The translations under genes were made by a program, and so were the position numbers. From positions 93,592 to 157,591 of the forward strand of contig CAJNBP010000006.1 of the NCBI GenBank assembly GCA_905221035.1: a DNA stretch of 64,000 bases. Reading direction: 5' to 3'. The stretch comes from a bacterium. Its GTDB lineage: Bacteria > Bacillota > Bacilli > Lactobacillales > Streptococcaceae. This document shows, piece by piece, positions 54,296-64,000 of this stretch (the stretch's first letter is position 1; each line of letters begins with the position of its first letter). The notes below the pieces were generated by a model. That model saw only the letters and a list, made by a program, of their open reading frames with translations, searched no databases and was not told the origin of the DNA.

Positions 54296-55537
54296 TTAAT
54301 TTGCCCAATCTCCGCTACGGAAGAGAGGTACTCGTGTTCCATCCTCACGGATACCATCGATATCCATTTGGTTAGAACCAATCATAAAGTCCACGTGCAC
54401 ATCTGAACGGTTAAGCCCCGCAGCTTCAAGCTCTTCTTCACTCATCTCTGCTCCACCAACGACGCTAGTCGCATAGGCTGCACCGATAGCCAAGTGGTTT
54501 GAAGCGTTCTCGTCAAAAAGGGTGTTGAAGAAGGTAATGCCTGACTGAGAAATTGGGCTTGGATCTGGTACCAAGGCACATTCACCTAAGGCACGCGCAC
54601 CAGCATTTTCAAATACAAGGTCTTTCATGACCTGATCCCCCTTCTCAGCAGTGATGTCTACGATTTGTCCATCCTTGAAGGTTACTTTAATGCCTTCGAT
54701 GATATTTCCATTATAGCTAAGTGGTTTTGTAGAAGTGACATAGCCATCTGCACGACGGAAGTCAGGAGCCGTAAAGACTTCCTCTGTCGGCATATTTGGC
54801 AAGAATCCTTCGCCCTGTGCATTAATAGCACCAGCTGATTCCCAAACGTGATTCTTAGGCAAGCCAAGTGTCAAATCTGTCCCTGGCGCTGTGTAGTGAA
54901 GGGCTGAAAATTGTTCTTTATTGAGCATATCAGCTTTACTCTTAAGGATAGCAGCGTGTTCTTCCCAGGCCTTAACAGGATCTTCTTCGTAGACACGGCA
55001 AGTTTTGAAGATTTGATCCCAAAGGAGATCGACTGCTTCTTCATCGCTCGCAGCATTTGGAAAGACTTTCTTAGCCCACTCAAGTCCAGCAGCGGCTGCT
55101 ACCGTCCAGCTGACCTTGTTGGATTGCGTTGCAATACGCATTGGCTTCATAGCAAGTCCCATAGCTTTAGCAGAAGCTGAAAGCTTGTCAGCATCCACTC
55201 CGTTCAAGGCACCTGGATCAGAAGAACGGACACCGAGACGGCTAGCCTTGTTCTCCAAGAGATAGTTCATCTCAGCAATCTTGTATTCTGGCACATTGTC
55301 CAAACGCTCCATCGGTGCGTGGAGGAATTTCTCACGGTTGATCACATCATCTGTCCACTGAACGATAACCTCATGTGCACCCAAAGCATAAGCTTCTTTG
55401 ACGATTAAGTGAGCCAACTCACGTTGCTCCACATCGATAGAGAGAGCCAAAGTGTGACCAGGCTGTACGTTGATTCCATTCGCAACCAACAATTTCGCAT
55501 ATTTTTCTAGATTTTCTTTAAAATTTGGTAAAACCAT
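54296..55537 (-). CDS. pepS: Aminopeptidase PepS (M29 family)
   Basis: 413 residues. Metallo-aminopeptidase of family M29. Metal-binding segments: the Glu in GFLPNMPTEEVFTAPDF near residues 248-264, GARALGECALVPDPSPIS near 313-330, the His in NHLAIGAAYA near 346-355, and HVDFMIGS near 378-385. Part of peptide use together with pepC and the Ali/Ami lipoprotein in this window. Confidence 0.93.
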   Translation of the reverse strand: MVLPNFKENLEKYAKLLVANGINVQPGHTLALSIDVEQRELAHLIVKEAYALGAHEVIVQWTDDVINREKFLHAPMERLDNVPEYKIAEMNYLLENKASRLGVRSSDPGALNGVDADKLSASAKAMGLAMKPMRIATQSNKVSWTVAAAAGLEWAKKVFPNAASDEEAVDLLWDQIFKTCRVYEEDPVKAWEEHAAILKSKADMLNKEQFSALHYTAPGTDLTLGLPKNHVWESAGAINAQGEGFLPNMPTEEVFTAPDFRRADGYVTSTKPLSYNGNIIEGIKVTFKDGQIVDITAEKGDQVMKDLVFENAGARALGECALVPDPSPISQSGITFFNTLFDENASNHLAIGAAYATSVVGGAEMSEEELEAAGLNRSDVHVDFMIGSNQMDIDGIREDGTRVPLFRSGDWAN

Positions 55538-55560
55538 TCTATTCTTCCTTTTCTATTTGT

Positions 55561-55713
55561 TTATTTTTCTTTCAAAGCAGAAAATAATCCTGCTAAAGCA
55601 ATAGCACCTGACAAGAGTGCTGTCGATAGAAGAATTGTTTCATCTGCCAGCTCTAGCTGATAGTCAAAAACCTTTTCAGCAGGTTTATCTTCCGCAAAGA
55701 TTCTAAGTTTCAT
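55561..55713 (-). CDS. Small single-pass membrane protein, 50 residues
   Basis: The frame starts at ATG 55713 with CGGAGA about ten bases upstream. The soluble N-terminus (MKLRIFAEDKPAEKVFDYQLEL) is followed by one hydrophobic helix (ILLSTALLSGAIALAGLFSAL) and KEK. No known family. It lies between polC and pepS on the same strand and starts 23 bases after polC ends. Confidence 0.7.
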   Translation of the reverse strand: MKLRIFAEDKPAEKVFDYQLELADETILLSTALLSGAIALAGLFSALKEK

Positions 55714-55736
55714 AAAGATGTTCTCCGTTCTAATTC

Positions 55737-58700
55737 TTAAAACAACTCATCAAACAAACTCAACTGGTTATCCTCTGGCATATTGCCCAGAATCCCCATT
55801 TCATCCATCTTTTCAACCAAAGTTGAGGAAAGTCCGCCACGTTTGCGTAGTTCTGTTTTAGACAGGAATTCTCCCTCTTCACGCGCTCGCACCAATTGCT
55901 TGGCAACGTTCTCTCCCAGACCATCCATTGCTACAAATGGCGGAATGAGGGTATCCCCATCGATGAGGAACTCTATCGCCTGACTACGGTAGAGATCAAG
56001 TTTGCCAAACTTAAAACCACGTTCCCACATTTCATTGACAATCTCAAGAGTTGTATAGAGGTCAATTTCCACATTAGAGGCTTCATTGTTCTTCCGTTTT
56101 TCAGTAATTTCTTCCATTCTGCGCTTGATAGCATCCAAGCCTGCACCCATGGTCTTGATATCAAAGGCCTTGGCGCGGATGGAGAAGTAAGCACAGTAAT
56201 AATAAATGGGATGGTGAACCTTGAAGTAGGCCACACGCAAAGCCATCATAACGTAGGCTGCCGCATGGGCTTTGGGGAACATATACTTGATTTTTCCACA
56301 GGACTCGATATACCACTCTGGCACCTTGTTGGCCTTCATAGCTTCGATATAGCCATTTCGTTCCTCTTCTGAAATCTTCAGCCACAAGCCCTTACGCACC
56401 CTTTCCATGATGGTAAAGGCCATCTTAGGCTCGAGACCAGCATGCATGAGGTAAACCATGATGTCGTCCCGACAACCGATAACGGTCGACAGATCCGCAA
56501 TCCCTTGCTTAATCAAATCCTGGGCATTTCCCAACCACACATCGGTACCGTGGGACAGACCAGAGAGCTGAAGCAACTCTGCAAAAGTCGTCGGATGCGT
56601 CTCATCTACCATCCCACGTACAAAGTTGGTTCCAAACTCTGGAATTCCCAACATCCCCGTCGGCGTTCCGATTTGTTCAGGAGTCACCCCTAGCACATCA
56701 GTCCCAGAAAATAGGGCCATCACGCCTTCATCATCCATAGGAATTTCATTGGGATCAATTCCAGACAGGTCCTGTAATTTCCGAATCATGGTCGGATCAT
56801 CATGTCCCAATACATCAAGTTTCAGAACGTTTTCGTCGATATCGTGGAAGTTAAAGTGAGTCGTTTGCCATTCAGCCGTCACGTCATCTGCTGGATACTG
56901 GACAGGCGTAAAATCATAGACATCCATGTAGTTAGGGATAACAACGATTCCCCCCGGGTGTTGTCCCGTCGTCCGCTTGACACCAGCAGCACCTTGAGCA
57001 AGTCGTTCCACCTCTGCATCACGATAAAACTTCCCGTAATCTCTCTCATAGCCCTTTACAAATCCATAGGCAGTCTTAGCAGCCACCGTACCAACCGTTC
57101 CTGCACGGAAGGCATATTCTTCACCAAAGATATCACGCACATCCAAGTGGGCGCTAGGCTGGTCTTCTCCCGAGAAGTTCAAGTCAATATCGGGAACCTT
57201 GTCCCCATCAAAACCGAGGAAGGTCTCGAAAGGAATATCCTGTCCGTTTTTACTGAGTTTGTGACCACAGTTTGGACAGTCCTTATTGGGCATATCAAAA
57301 CCTGAACCGTACGAACCATCTGTGATAAACTCGCTATACTGACACTGACCACAGACATAGTGAGGAGAGAGAGGATTAACCTCTGTAATCCCAATCATGG
57401 TCGCAACGAAACTAGATCCGACAGATCCACGAGAGCCCACCAAGTAGCCCCGTTCATTGGAACGTTGTACCAGCATCTGAGAAGCTAGATAAATCACGGC
57501 AAATCCATTCCCCAGAATAGAAGTTAATTCCTTTTCAATTCGCAAATCAACAATATCTGGCAGCGGATTTCCATAAATCTCAAAAGCTTTCTTGTAAGTC
57601 AGTTCAGCGACTGTTTCTTCAGCCTTGTCAATGAAAGGCGTGTACAAGTCACCCTTAACGACCTCAACAGGTTCAAAGGTCTCTGCCAAGGCATTGGTGT
57701 TTTCAATAACCAGTTTACGTGCCAGTTCCTCTCCCAAGAAGGCAAATTCATCCAACATCTCATTAGTCGTTCTAAAATGAGCCTTTGGCAAAGGAGCTGG
57801 TTGAGCATGTTCACCGTGACCAATGGTTCGGTTAATCATCGCCCCCTGTCCCAAACTACGGACAATAATTTCACGGTAAATTTCTTCTTCTGGTTCGATA
57901 TAGTGGACATTTCCCGTAGCAAGAACAGGCTTACCAAGGCGGTCTCCAACCTCTATCAAACTCTTGATAATAGTCTGGAGCTCCTCCATATCCTTGACCT
58001 GCTCCTTGGCAATCAAGGGAGCATAGATAGCTGGTGGCATGACCTCGATAAAGTCATAATACTTGGCCACCTCAACCGCCGCATCCACACCTTGAGAAAC
58101 GACTGCATCAAAAACTTCACCTTCTGCACAGGCTGAACCTAAAATCAAGCCCTCTCGATGGGCATCTAGAACCGTTCTCGGAATCCGTGGCACCCCTTCA
58201 AAATACTTGGTATTGGACAGAGAAACCAGCTTAAAGATATTTTTTAAACCTATCTGATTCTTGACATAAATAGTCGCATGCTTGATTCGAGCTTTTTTAT
58301 AAGAATCTGGACTAATCAAATCAATATTTAGTCTAGCCAGATCAGTCACACCATGTTTTTCTGCTACCTCTTTGATAAAGATAAAAAGCAGACGACCAGT
58401 AGCTTCCGCATCGTAGTTGGCCATGTGGTGATGTTCCAAGGCCACACCAAAACGCTTGGTCAAAGGCCCCAAACCATGACGTTTATACTCAGGATAGAGA
58501 TTTCTAGCAAACTCCAGCGTATCAATAACTGGCTGACTAATCTTCGACAGACCATGACGCTCATAATTGGCATTCATAAAGCCAACGTCAAAGGTGGCAT
58601 TGTGGGCGACTAAGACTGTATCCTTGCAAAATTCTTGGAATTCTTGCAGAACTTGTTCCAGTGGTTTGGCATTTTTTACATGATCATCTGTAATTCCAGT

Positions 58701-60128
58701 CAACTCTGTGGTAAAGGCTGACAAGGGATGTCCAGGATTGATAAATTCATCAAATTCGGCAATAACATTCCCCTTGTACATCTTAGAAGCCGCAACCTGA
58801 ATCAAATCATTATAGATGGCTGAAAGCCCCGTCGTTTCCACGTCAAAAACCACATAGGTCGCTTCTGATAAGTCCATCTCCACTTCGTTGTAAACGATAG
58901 GAACACGATCCTCAACAATATTGGCTTCCATTCCATAGATCAGCTGAATTCCTGCTTTCTTAGCCGCCTTATAGCCGTGTGGGAAGGATTGAACATTCCC
59001 GTGATCGGTGATAGCAACCGCCTTGTGTCCCCACTTAGCAGCTGTCGCAACGATTTCTTCAACCTCTGGTAGAGCATCCATGGTCGACATGTTGGTATGG
59101 GCATGAAACTCAACCCGACGCTCACCTTCTGGCATTAAATCCTTCCGCTCATAGTGAACAACTTCCTGCACATCCTGCACGTTCATAGTCAAATCGCGTG
59201 TGAAGTTATTCATCTCTACATTCCCACGCACTCGGAGCCAAGAATTCTTCTTGATGAGGTCAAATTTCTGAGCTTCTTCCTCATTTTTAACCCACTTTTG
59301 CATAGAAAAACTTGAAGTGTAGTCCGTCATTTTAAAGTTGATTAAAACACGACCTGTTCTGGTCACTTTTTGCTCTACATCAAAAACAACCCCTTCAAAG
59401 ACCAGACGATTTTCCTCAGTTGTCACTTCGATCATAGGAGTAATCTCCGCCTTATCCAGCTTCGGTTTAGCTGCAGCTTTTTTGGCCTGAAAATCAAAGG
59501 CTGGCTTCTCTTCCGCTGGAGGAGGTGCCATCTGTTCCAGTTGCTCCATAGCACGGAGCGCTTCCTCATTGGCAGCTTGAACAATCTGCTCATTTTCAGC
59601 ATGAAAGGCTTCTTCCTGCTCTTGAGTCAGCACATCATTCTTCTCTACTTGACAGTTAAAAGTAGGAAAACCAAATTTTTCAAGTTGTTTAGCTAAATTA
59701 GGAAGATGATTTTTCTTAAAGTGTTCCTTATCAATCGCCTCTGAGCCTTCAATAAAGAGTTGATTGCCCTCAGCACGAACTTGCAAATTCTGATAAAGAG
59801 ATTTAAAGCCTTGACTAGCACACGGCCCTTCAGAAAAAGCTTCTCTATAATAGGCTTGTAAAAGTTGGTTTGAAAATTCTTGAGACAGAGACTTGATTTC
59901 AAAAATAGCTTTATTACCTGTCTTAGAAAATTCCTCACTCAAACCCTTCTTTAATTCTAAAAAGATTTCAATCGGTAATATATTAGAAAATACGAAATGA
60001 AACTCCCATACCTTACTAATTTTATGAACTACAACTCGCTCAATATCAGCCTGTGACAAAGCAGGAGCCTGTCTCGTTTCAGCAGGCATCCCCAGTTGAT
60101 TCATCAAAATTTCAAAACTGTTTGACAT
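55737..60128 (-). CDS. polC: DNA polymerase III alpha subunit, Gram-positive PolC type
   Basis: 1463 residues, the normal size. Domain order: N-terminal tau-binding region (1-220), OB domain (about 235-330), PHP part 1 ([16 protein letters not shown] near 340), then DEDDh proofreading exonuclease ([12 protein letters not shown] near 425-436). PHP part 2 follows, then the zinc site CGQC...CPNCG near 920-950 and the polymerase active site ([14 protein letters not shown] near 968, Asp pair). The C-terminus has HhH motifs and the clamp-binding QLSLFDELF. Chromosomal replicase. Confidence 0.98.
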   Translation of the reverse strand: MSNSFEILMNQLGMPAETRQAPALSQADIERVVVHKISKVWEFHFVFSNILPIEIFLELKKGLSEEFSKTGNKAIFEIKSLSQEFSNQLLQAYYREAFSEGPCASQGFKSLYQNLQVRAEGNQLFIEGSEAIDKEHFKKNHLPNLAKQLEKFGFPTFNCQVEKNDVLTQEQEEAFHAENEQIVQAANEEALRAMEQLEQMAPPPAEEKPAFDFQAKKAAAKPKLDKAEITPMIEVTTEENRLVFEGVVFDVEQKVTRTGRVLINFKMTDYTSSFSMQKWVKNEEEAQKFDLIKKNSWLRVRGNVEMNNFTRDLTMNVQDVQEVVHYERKDLMPEGERRVEFHAHTNMSTMDALPEVEEIVATAAKWGHKAVAITDHGNVQSFPHGYKAAKKAGIQLIYGMEANIVEDRVPIVYNEVEMDLSEATYVVFDVETTGLSAIYNDLIQVAASKMYKGNVIAEFDEFINPGHPLSAFTTELTGITDDHVKNAKPLEQVLQEFQEFCKDTVLVAHNATFDVGFMNANYERHGLSKISQPVIDTLEFARNLYPEYKRHGLGPLTKRFGVALEHHHMANYDAEATGRLLFIFIKEVAEKHGVTDLARLNIDLISPDSYKKARIKHATIYVKNQIGLKNIFKLVSLSNTKYFEGVPRIPRTVLDAHREGLILGSACAEGEVFDAVVSQGVDAAVEVAKYYDFIEVMPPAIYAPLIAKEQVKDMEELQTIIKSLIEVGDRLGKPVLATGNVHYIEPEEEIYREIIVRSLGQGAMINRTIGHGEHAQPAPLPKAHFRTTNEMLDEFAFLGEELARKLVIENTNALAETFEPVEVVKGDLYTPFIDKAEETVAELTYKKAFEIYGNPLPDIVDLRIEKELTSILGNGFAVIYLASQMLVQRSNERGYLVGSRGSVGSSFVATMIGITEVNPLSPHYVCGQCQYSEFITDGSYGSGFDMPNKDCPNCGHKLSKNGQDIPFETFLGFDGDKVPDIDLNFSGEDQPSAHLDVRDIFGEEYAFRAGTVGTVAAKTAYGFVKGYERDYGKFYRDAEVERLAQGAAGVKRTTGQHPGGIVVIPNYMDVYDFTPVQYPADDVTAEWQTTHFNFHDIDENVLKLDVLGHDDPTMIRKLQDLSGIDPNEIPMDDEGVMALFSGTDVLGVTPEQIGTPTGMLGIPEFGTNFVRGMVDETHPTTFAELLQLSGLSHGTDVWLGNAQDLIKQGIADLSTVIGCRDDIMVYLMHAGLEPKMAFTIMERVRKGLWLKISEEERNGYIEAMKANKVPEWYIESCGKIKYMFPKAHAAAYVMMALRVAYFKVHHPIYYYCAYFSIRAKAFDIKTMGAGLDAIKRRMEEITEKRKNNEASNVEIDLYTTLEIVNEMWERGFKFGKLDLYRSQAIEFLIDGDTLIPPFVAMDGLGENVAKQLVRAREEGEFLSKTELRKRGGLSSTLVEKMDEMGILGNMPEDNQLSLFDELF

Positions 60129-60186
60129 TCATTTTCCTCACATTATTCTCCTACTATTTTACCATATTTAGAGGTATTTTCTAAAG

Positions 60187-60215
60187 ACAAAAGGAAGCCA
60201 CTAAGTGACTTCCTT
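60187..60215 (-). terminator. Terminator after fusA
   Basis: On the minus strand AAGGAAGTCAC TTA GTGGCTTCCTT then TTGTC; 11-bp stem with one wobble. Confidence 0.82.
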
Positions 60216-60231
60216 CTAGAGTGAGGACAGA

Positions 60232-62313
60232 TTAGTCTTCACCTTTGTTTTTCTTAATGATTTCTTCTTGTACTGACTTAGGTACATCTTCGTAGTGGTC
60301 AAATACCATCATGAATGTACCACGTCCTTGAGATGCAGAACGAAGAACTGTTGCGTAACCGAACATTTCAGCAAGTGGAACGTAAGCACGAACGATTTGG
60401 CTGTTACCGTGTGCTTCCATACCATCTACACGTCCACGACGAGCAGTTACGTGACCCATAACATCACCAAGGTTTTCTTCTGGAACAGTGATTGTTACAA
60501 GCATCATTGGCTCAAGGATAGCTGGTTGTGCTGATTTAGCAGCTTCTTTAAGGGCAAGTGAAGCCGCGATCTTGAAGGCAGTTTCAGATGAGTCGACATC
60601 GTGGTATGAACCATCGTAAAGCTTAGCTTTAACGTCAACCATTGGGTAACCTGCAAGAACACCGTTAGCCATAGATTCTACCAAACCTTTTTCAACCGCT
60701 GGGATAAATTCACGAGGAACCACACCACCGACGATTGCGTTTTCGAATTCGAATCCTTTACCTTCTTCGTTTGGAGTAAATTCAATCCATACATCACCGA
60801 ATTGACCTTTACCACCAGACTGACGTTTGAAGAATCCACGTGCTTGAGTAGAAGCGCGGAATGTTTCACGGTAAGATACTTGAGGAGCACCTACGTTCGC
60901 TTCAACTTTGAACTCACGACGCATACGGTCAACAAGGACATCAAGGTGAAGCTCACCCATACCAGAGATAACTGTTTCACCAGTTTCAACGTTTGTTTCA
61001 ACGCGGAATGTTGGATCTTCTTCAGCCAATTTTTGAAGGGCGATACCCATCTTGTCTTGGTCTGCTTTAGATTTTGGCTCAACCATCAATTGGATAACTG
61101 GTTCTGGAACGTTGATTGACTCAAGGATGATTTTAGCTTTTTCATCTGTCAATGAGTCACCAGTTGTAGTATCTTTCAAACCAACAGCAGCAGCGATATC
61201 ACCTGAGTAAACAGTGTCAATTTCTTGACGGCTGTTAGCGTGCATTTGAAGGATACGTCCGATACGTTCACGTTTACCTTTAGAAGTGTTCAATACGTAA
61301 GAACCTGATTGAAGCACACCTGAGTAAACACGGAAGAATGTCAAACGACCTACGAATGGGTCTGTCATGATCTTGAAGGCAAGAGCTGCAAATGGCTCTT
61401 CGTCAGATGCTGGACGAGTTTCTTCTTCGTCTGTATCTGGGTTGATACCTTTGATTGCTGGGATGTCAAGTGGGCTTGGAAGGTAGTCGATAACCGCATC
61501 AAGCATCAATTGAACACCTTTGTTCTTGAAGGCAGAACCACACAATACTGGGAAGAATTCAACGTTGATAGTCGCTTTACGGATACCAGCTTTCAATTCT
61601 TCGTTAGTGATTTCTTCACCTTCGAGGTATTTCATCATCAATTCTTCGTCAGTTTCAGCAACTGCTTCGATCAATTTTTCACGGTATTCTTGAGCTTGGT
61701 CAAGGTATTCAGCTGGGATGTCTTCTTCAAGGATATCTGTACCAAGGTCGTTAGTATAGATTTCAGCTTTCATCTTGATCAAGTCGATGATACCACGGAA
61801 GTCATCTTCAGAACCGATTGGCAATTGGATTGGGTGTGCATTTGCTTGAAGACGATCGTGAAGTGTGCTTACAGAGTAAAGGAAGTCAGCACCGATTTTG
61901 TCCATTTTGTTGGCAAATACGATACGTGGAACTCCGTACTCAGTTGCTTGACGCCAAACTGTTTCAGTTTGAGGTTCAACACCTGATTGTGAGTCAAGAA
62001 CGGTAACCGCACCATCCAATACACGAAGAGAACGTTGTACTTCGATTGTGAAGTCCACGTGTCCTGGTGTGTCGATGATGTTTACGCGGTGGTTGTTCCA
62101 TTGAGCTGTTGTCGCAGCAGATGTGATAGTGATACCACGTTCTTGCTCTTGCTCCATCCAGTCCATTTGTGACGCACCTTCGTGAGTTTCACCGATTTTG
62201 TGGATTTTACCAGTGTAGTAAAGAATACGCTCAGTAGTTGTTGTTTTACCAGCATCGACGTGAGCCATGATACCGATATTACGAGTTTTTTCAAGTGAAA
62301 ATTCGCGTGCCAT
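60232..62313 (-). CDS. fusA: Elongation factor G
   Basis: 693 residues, full length. G1 [12 protein letters not shown] near 17-28, G3 DTPGHVDFT near 81, G4 NKMDK near 135; domains II-V follow to the C-terminus. Ribosomal translocase. It follows rpsL-rpsG as in the str operon but a hairpin lies between rpsG and fusA, and a TATAAT about 40 bases upstream suggests an extra promoter. No tuf gene follows. Confidence 0.98.
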   Translation of the reverse strand: MAREFSLEKTRNIGIMAHVDAGKTTTTERILYYTGKIHKIGETHEGASQMDWMEQEQERGITITSAATTAQWNNHRVNIIDTPGHVDFTIEVQRSLRVLDGAVTVLDSQSGVEPQTETVWRQATEYGVPRIVFANKMDKIGADFLYSVSTLHDRLQANAHPIQLPIGSEDDFRGIIDLIKMKAEIYTNDLGTDILEEDIPAEYLDQAQEYREKLIEAVAETDEELMMKYLEGEEITNEELKAGIRKATINVEFFPVLCGSAFKNKGVQLMLDAVIDYLPSPLDIPAIKGINPDTDEEETRPASDEEPFAALAFKIMTDPFVGRLTFFRVYSGVLQSGSYVLNTSKGKRERIGRILQMHANSRQEIDTVYSGDIAAAVGLKDTTTGDSLTDEKAKIILESINVPEPVIQLMVEPKSKADQDKMGIALQKLAEEDPTFRVETNVETGETVISGMGELHLDVLVDRMRREFKVEANVGAPQVSYRETFRASTQARGFFKRQSGGKGQFGDVWIEFTPNEEGKGFEFENAIVGGVVPREFIPAVEKGLVESMANGVLAGYPMVDVKAKLYDGSYHDVDSSETAFKIAASLALKEAAKSAQPAILEPMMLVTITVPEENLGDVMGHVTARRGRVDGMEAHGNSQIVRAYVPLAEMFGYATVLRSASQGRGTFMMVFDHYEDVPKSVQEEIIKKNKGED

Positions 62314-62588
62314 GAGGTTTGTTTCTCCTATTTATTTTTGATTTCTATTCTATTATAACACGATTTTAATAAAAACGGATAGGCAGGACCTACCCGTTCT
62401 CAATGTTTTCATGCTATTGTTGGTTTCAACTTACGAGATGGTAAGTTGAGTTGTTGCTAAGAGCTGATCGAGCTCAATTGAACTCGGTCTAAAAGCTTGG
62501 AAAATAGATAAGTTTTCCTAGAATCTTTGATTCCGCGTCAAGCTTCCTAATTTTCAGTAGCTTTTTTAACGCCCTTAGTATCTTAGTC
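62314..62588. other. rpsG-fusA intergenic region
   Basis: 275 bases, holding a terminator-like hairpin at 62370-62397 and a possible fusA -10 (minus-strand TATAAT near 62352). No gene seen. Confidence 0.55.
62370..62397 (-). terminator. Hairpin between rpsG and fusA
   Basis: On the minus strand ACGGGTAGG TCCTG CCTATCCGT then TTTTATT. May be a partial terminator setting the ratio of ribosomal protein to EF-G mRNA. Confidence 0.7.
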
Positions 62589-63059
62589 TTACCAACGGAA
62601 GTGTGCGAATGCACGGTTAGCTTCAGCCATACGGTGAGTGTCTTCACGTTTCTTAACAGCTGCACCAGTGTTGTTAGCAGCATCCAAGATTTCTTTTGCA
62701 AGACGGTCTTGCATTGTGTGTTCACCACGAAGACGAGCGATTGTTACCAACCAACGAAGTCCAAGTGTTGTACGACGTTCTGGACGAACTTCAACTGGAA
62801 CTTGGTAGTTAGATCCACCAACACGACGTGCACGTACTTCAAGTACAGGCATGATGTTTTCCATAGCTGTTTCAAATACTTCAAGTGCATCGTTACCAGT
62901 AGCTTCTTTGATTTGCTCAAAAGCACCGTAAACGATTGAAGCAGCTGTACCACGTTTACCGTCAAGCATAACGCGGTTGATAAGACGAGTAACTAGTTGT
63001 GAATTGTAAAGCGGATCTGGCAATACGTCACGTTTTGGAGCTCTATTTTTACGACTCAT
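62589..63059 (-). CDS. rpsG: 30S ribosomal protein S7
   Basis: 156 residues. [20 protein letters not shown] start and [19 protein letters not shown] near residues 77-95 are universal S7 segments. Nucleates the 30S head. 19 bases after rpsL. Confidence 0.98.
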
Positions 63060-63078
63060 TTCTCTTTATCCCCTTTCC

Positions 63079-63492
63079 TTATGCTTTTGGACGTTTAGTA
63101 CCGTATTTAGAACGGCCTTGTTTACGATCGTTAACACCTGCAGTATCAAGTGCACCACGGACGATATGGTAACGTACCCCTGGAAGGTCTTTTACACGTC
63201 CACCGCGAAGAAGCACCACACTGTGCTCTTGCAAGTTGTGTCCGATACCTGGGATGTAGGCAGTAACTTCGATAAGGTTGCTCAAACGTACACGAGCGAA
63301 TTTACGAAGGGCTGAGTTAGGTTTTTTAGGTGTCATTGTTCCAACACGAGTTGCAACACCACGTTTTTGTGGTGAAGAAACGTTTGTTTGAACTTTTTTA
63401 TGACTGTTGTAACCAACGTTCAAAGCTGGTGATTTAGATTTTTCTACTTTTGATTTACGCGGTTTGCGCACCAATTGGTTAATTGTAGGCAT
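63079..63492 (-). CDS. rpsL: 30S ribosomal protein S12
   Basis: 137 residues. The streptomycin-contact segments [11 protein letters not shown] and [13 protein letters not shown] carry the wild-type lysines, so no rpsL streptomycin-resistance change. First gene of the str operon here, with its own promoter upstream. Confidence 0.98.
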   Translation of the reverse strand: MPTINQLVRKPRKSKVEKSKSPALNVGYNSHKKVQTNVSSPQKRGVATRVGTMTPKKPNSALRKFARVRLSNLIEVTAYIPGIGHNLQEHSVVLLRGGRVKDLPGVRYHIVRGALDTAGVNDRKQGRSKYGTKRPKA

Positions 63493-63806
63493 CTACATTC
63501 TCCTGTGTTTTTTTATTTTTGGTGATGATACACTTGGTGACAGCTATCATCTGTGTGTACTTTTGCAACATTTGTCAGCACGTCCCTGTACACTCTTGAG
63601 AGACCAAAAGTAAAAAGTACCGTCTATTATTGTAACAAAATTTTCCCTTGCTTGTCAAGATGTTTTTCTTTTTTATTGTTAATTTTACCTCTTTGGTAAC
63701 TTCTCAAAGTAACTTCCACTTGCCCAACCAAAGTGGAAATTAGTCTAAAACGGATTTTTATGGTGGAATTAAGTATGAGACGTTTGAGTTAGAAATGAGG
63801 TCTACT
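63493..63806. other. rpsL leader/promoter region and edge of an insertion sequence
   Basis: Holds the rpsL promoter and a leader of about 130 bases (minus strand), then the start of the IS30-type element. The terminal inverted repeat of the IS was not delimited with certainty; it is probably in 63700-63780. Confidence 0.5.
63629..63658 (-). promoter_or_regulatory. rpsL (str operon) promoter
   Basis: TTGACA (63653-63658), 18-base spacer, TACAAT (63629-63634) on the minus strand. Confidence 0.85.
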
Positions 63807-64000
63807 ATGACAAAACATAAACACCTTACCCTTTCAGACCGTAATGATATCCAATTAGGCTTAGAGCGCGGTGAAACCTTCAAAGCTATTGGACAATCCA
63901 TTCTAAAAGATCCGACAACTGTCTCCAAAGAAGTCAAACGAAACAAACAAGTCCGAGAGTCTACATGCGATAACCTTCCTTGCCCTCTACTCGACAAAGT
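63807..64000 (+). mobile_element. IS30-family transposase, N-terminal part (runs off the right edge)
   Basis: 64 codons visible from the ATG at 63807. LTLSDRNDIQLGLERGETFKAIG and DPTTVSKEVKRN are the helix-turn-helix start of IS30 transposases, like the IS1239-type elements of streptococci. The DDE domain is outside the window, so completeness cannot be judged. Confidence 0.88.

Overview
The window is chromosomal DNA from a mitis-group Streptococcus (S. pneumoniae, S. mitis or S. pseudopneumoniae). The evidence is low GC, four clear BOX repeats (boxA/boxB/boxC modules), a YSIRK/LPXTG surface protein, and gene neighbourhoods I recognise from pneumococcus: pflA-lysA-purR-cbf1-rmuC-thiN-rpe-rsgA-ksgA, ccpA-ansA, the sul folate operon, manLMN-pepC, and polC-fusA-rpsG-rpsL. 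Several things fit S. mitis better than pneumococcus: a giant surface protein, an extra gene between tatD and rnmV, and an apparent inversion across the origin.

Layout. 1-3.7 kb: a lantibiotic-type resistance and sensing module (ABC transporter, response regulator, partial histidine kinase) with no lantibiotic precursor gene in view. 4.0-12.6 kb: housekeeping genes, almost all on the minus strand (pflA, lysA, purR, cbf1, rmuC, thiN, rpe, rsgA, ksgA). 12.7-18.1 kb: a probable bacteriocin locus. It has an RRNPP/PlcR-like regulator, a 15-residue peptide containing a WW pair, a secreted 159-residue precursor, a 55-residue membrane peptide that is a likely immunity protein, and an export/immunity ABC system of the lactococcin-972-associated type. 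The precursor unit lies between two 146-bp direct repeats, each carrying a terminator and a palindrome next to a promoter. 18.2-20.9 kb: rnmV and tatD, separated by an AT-rich PIN_8/DUF4935-like gene. 21.2-28.9 kb: a 2577-residue LPXTG protein whose likely promoter has a G9 tract in its spacer. 29.3-39.7 kb: KimA-like transporter, oligopeptide-binding lipoprotein, rpmH, aminotransferase, uspA, HAD/MazG-like fusion, ansA and ccpA.

39.8-63.5 kb: a second housekeeping block in the order DUF960, folate (sul) operon, CPBP protease, purine permease, HAD phosphatase, adhP, manLMN, pepC, rsuA, pepS, polC, fusA, rpsG, rpsL. From memory of the TIGR4 gene order this block belongs on the other side of the origin, so the join next to ccpA looks like an inversion endpoint. 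The folP gene carries an Arg-Pro duplication at residues 58-61, the known kind of sulfonamide-resistance change. The window ends inside an IS30-family transposase upstream of rpsL.

How the genes work together: ccpA probably controls the mannose PTS and pflA through cre-like sites at their promoters. The four folate genes form one operon with an internal hairpin. The bacteriocin locus looks like a self-contained quorum-controlled toxin, immunity and export cassette. It is the best candidate here for an undescribed system.
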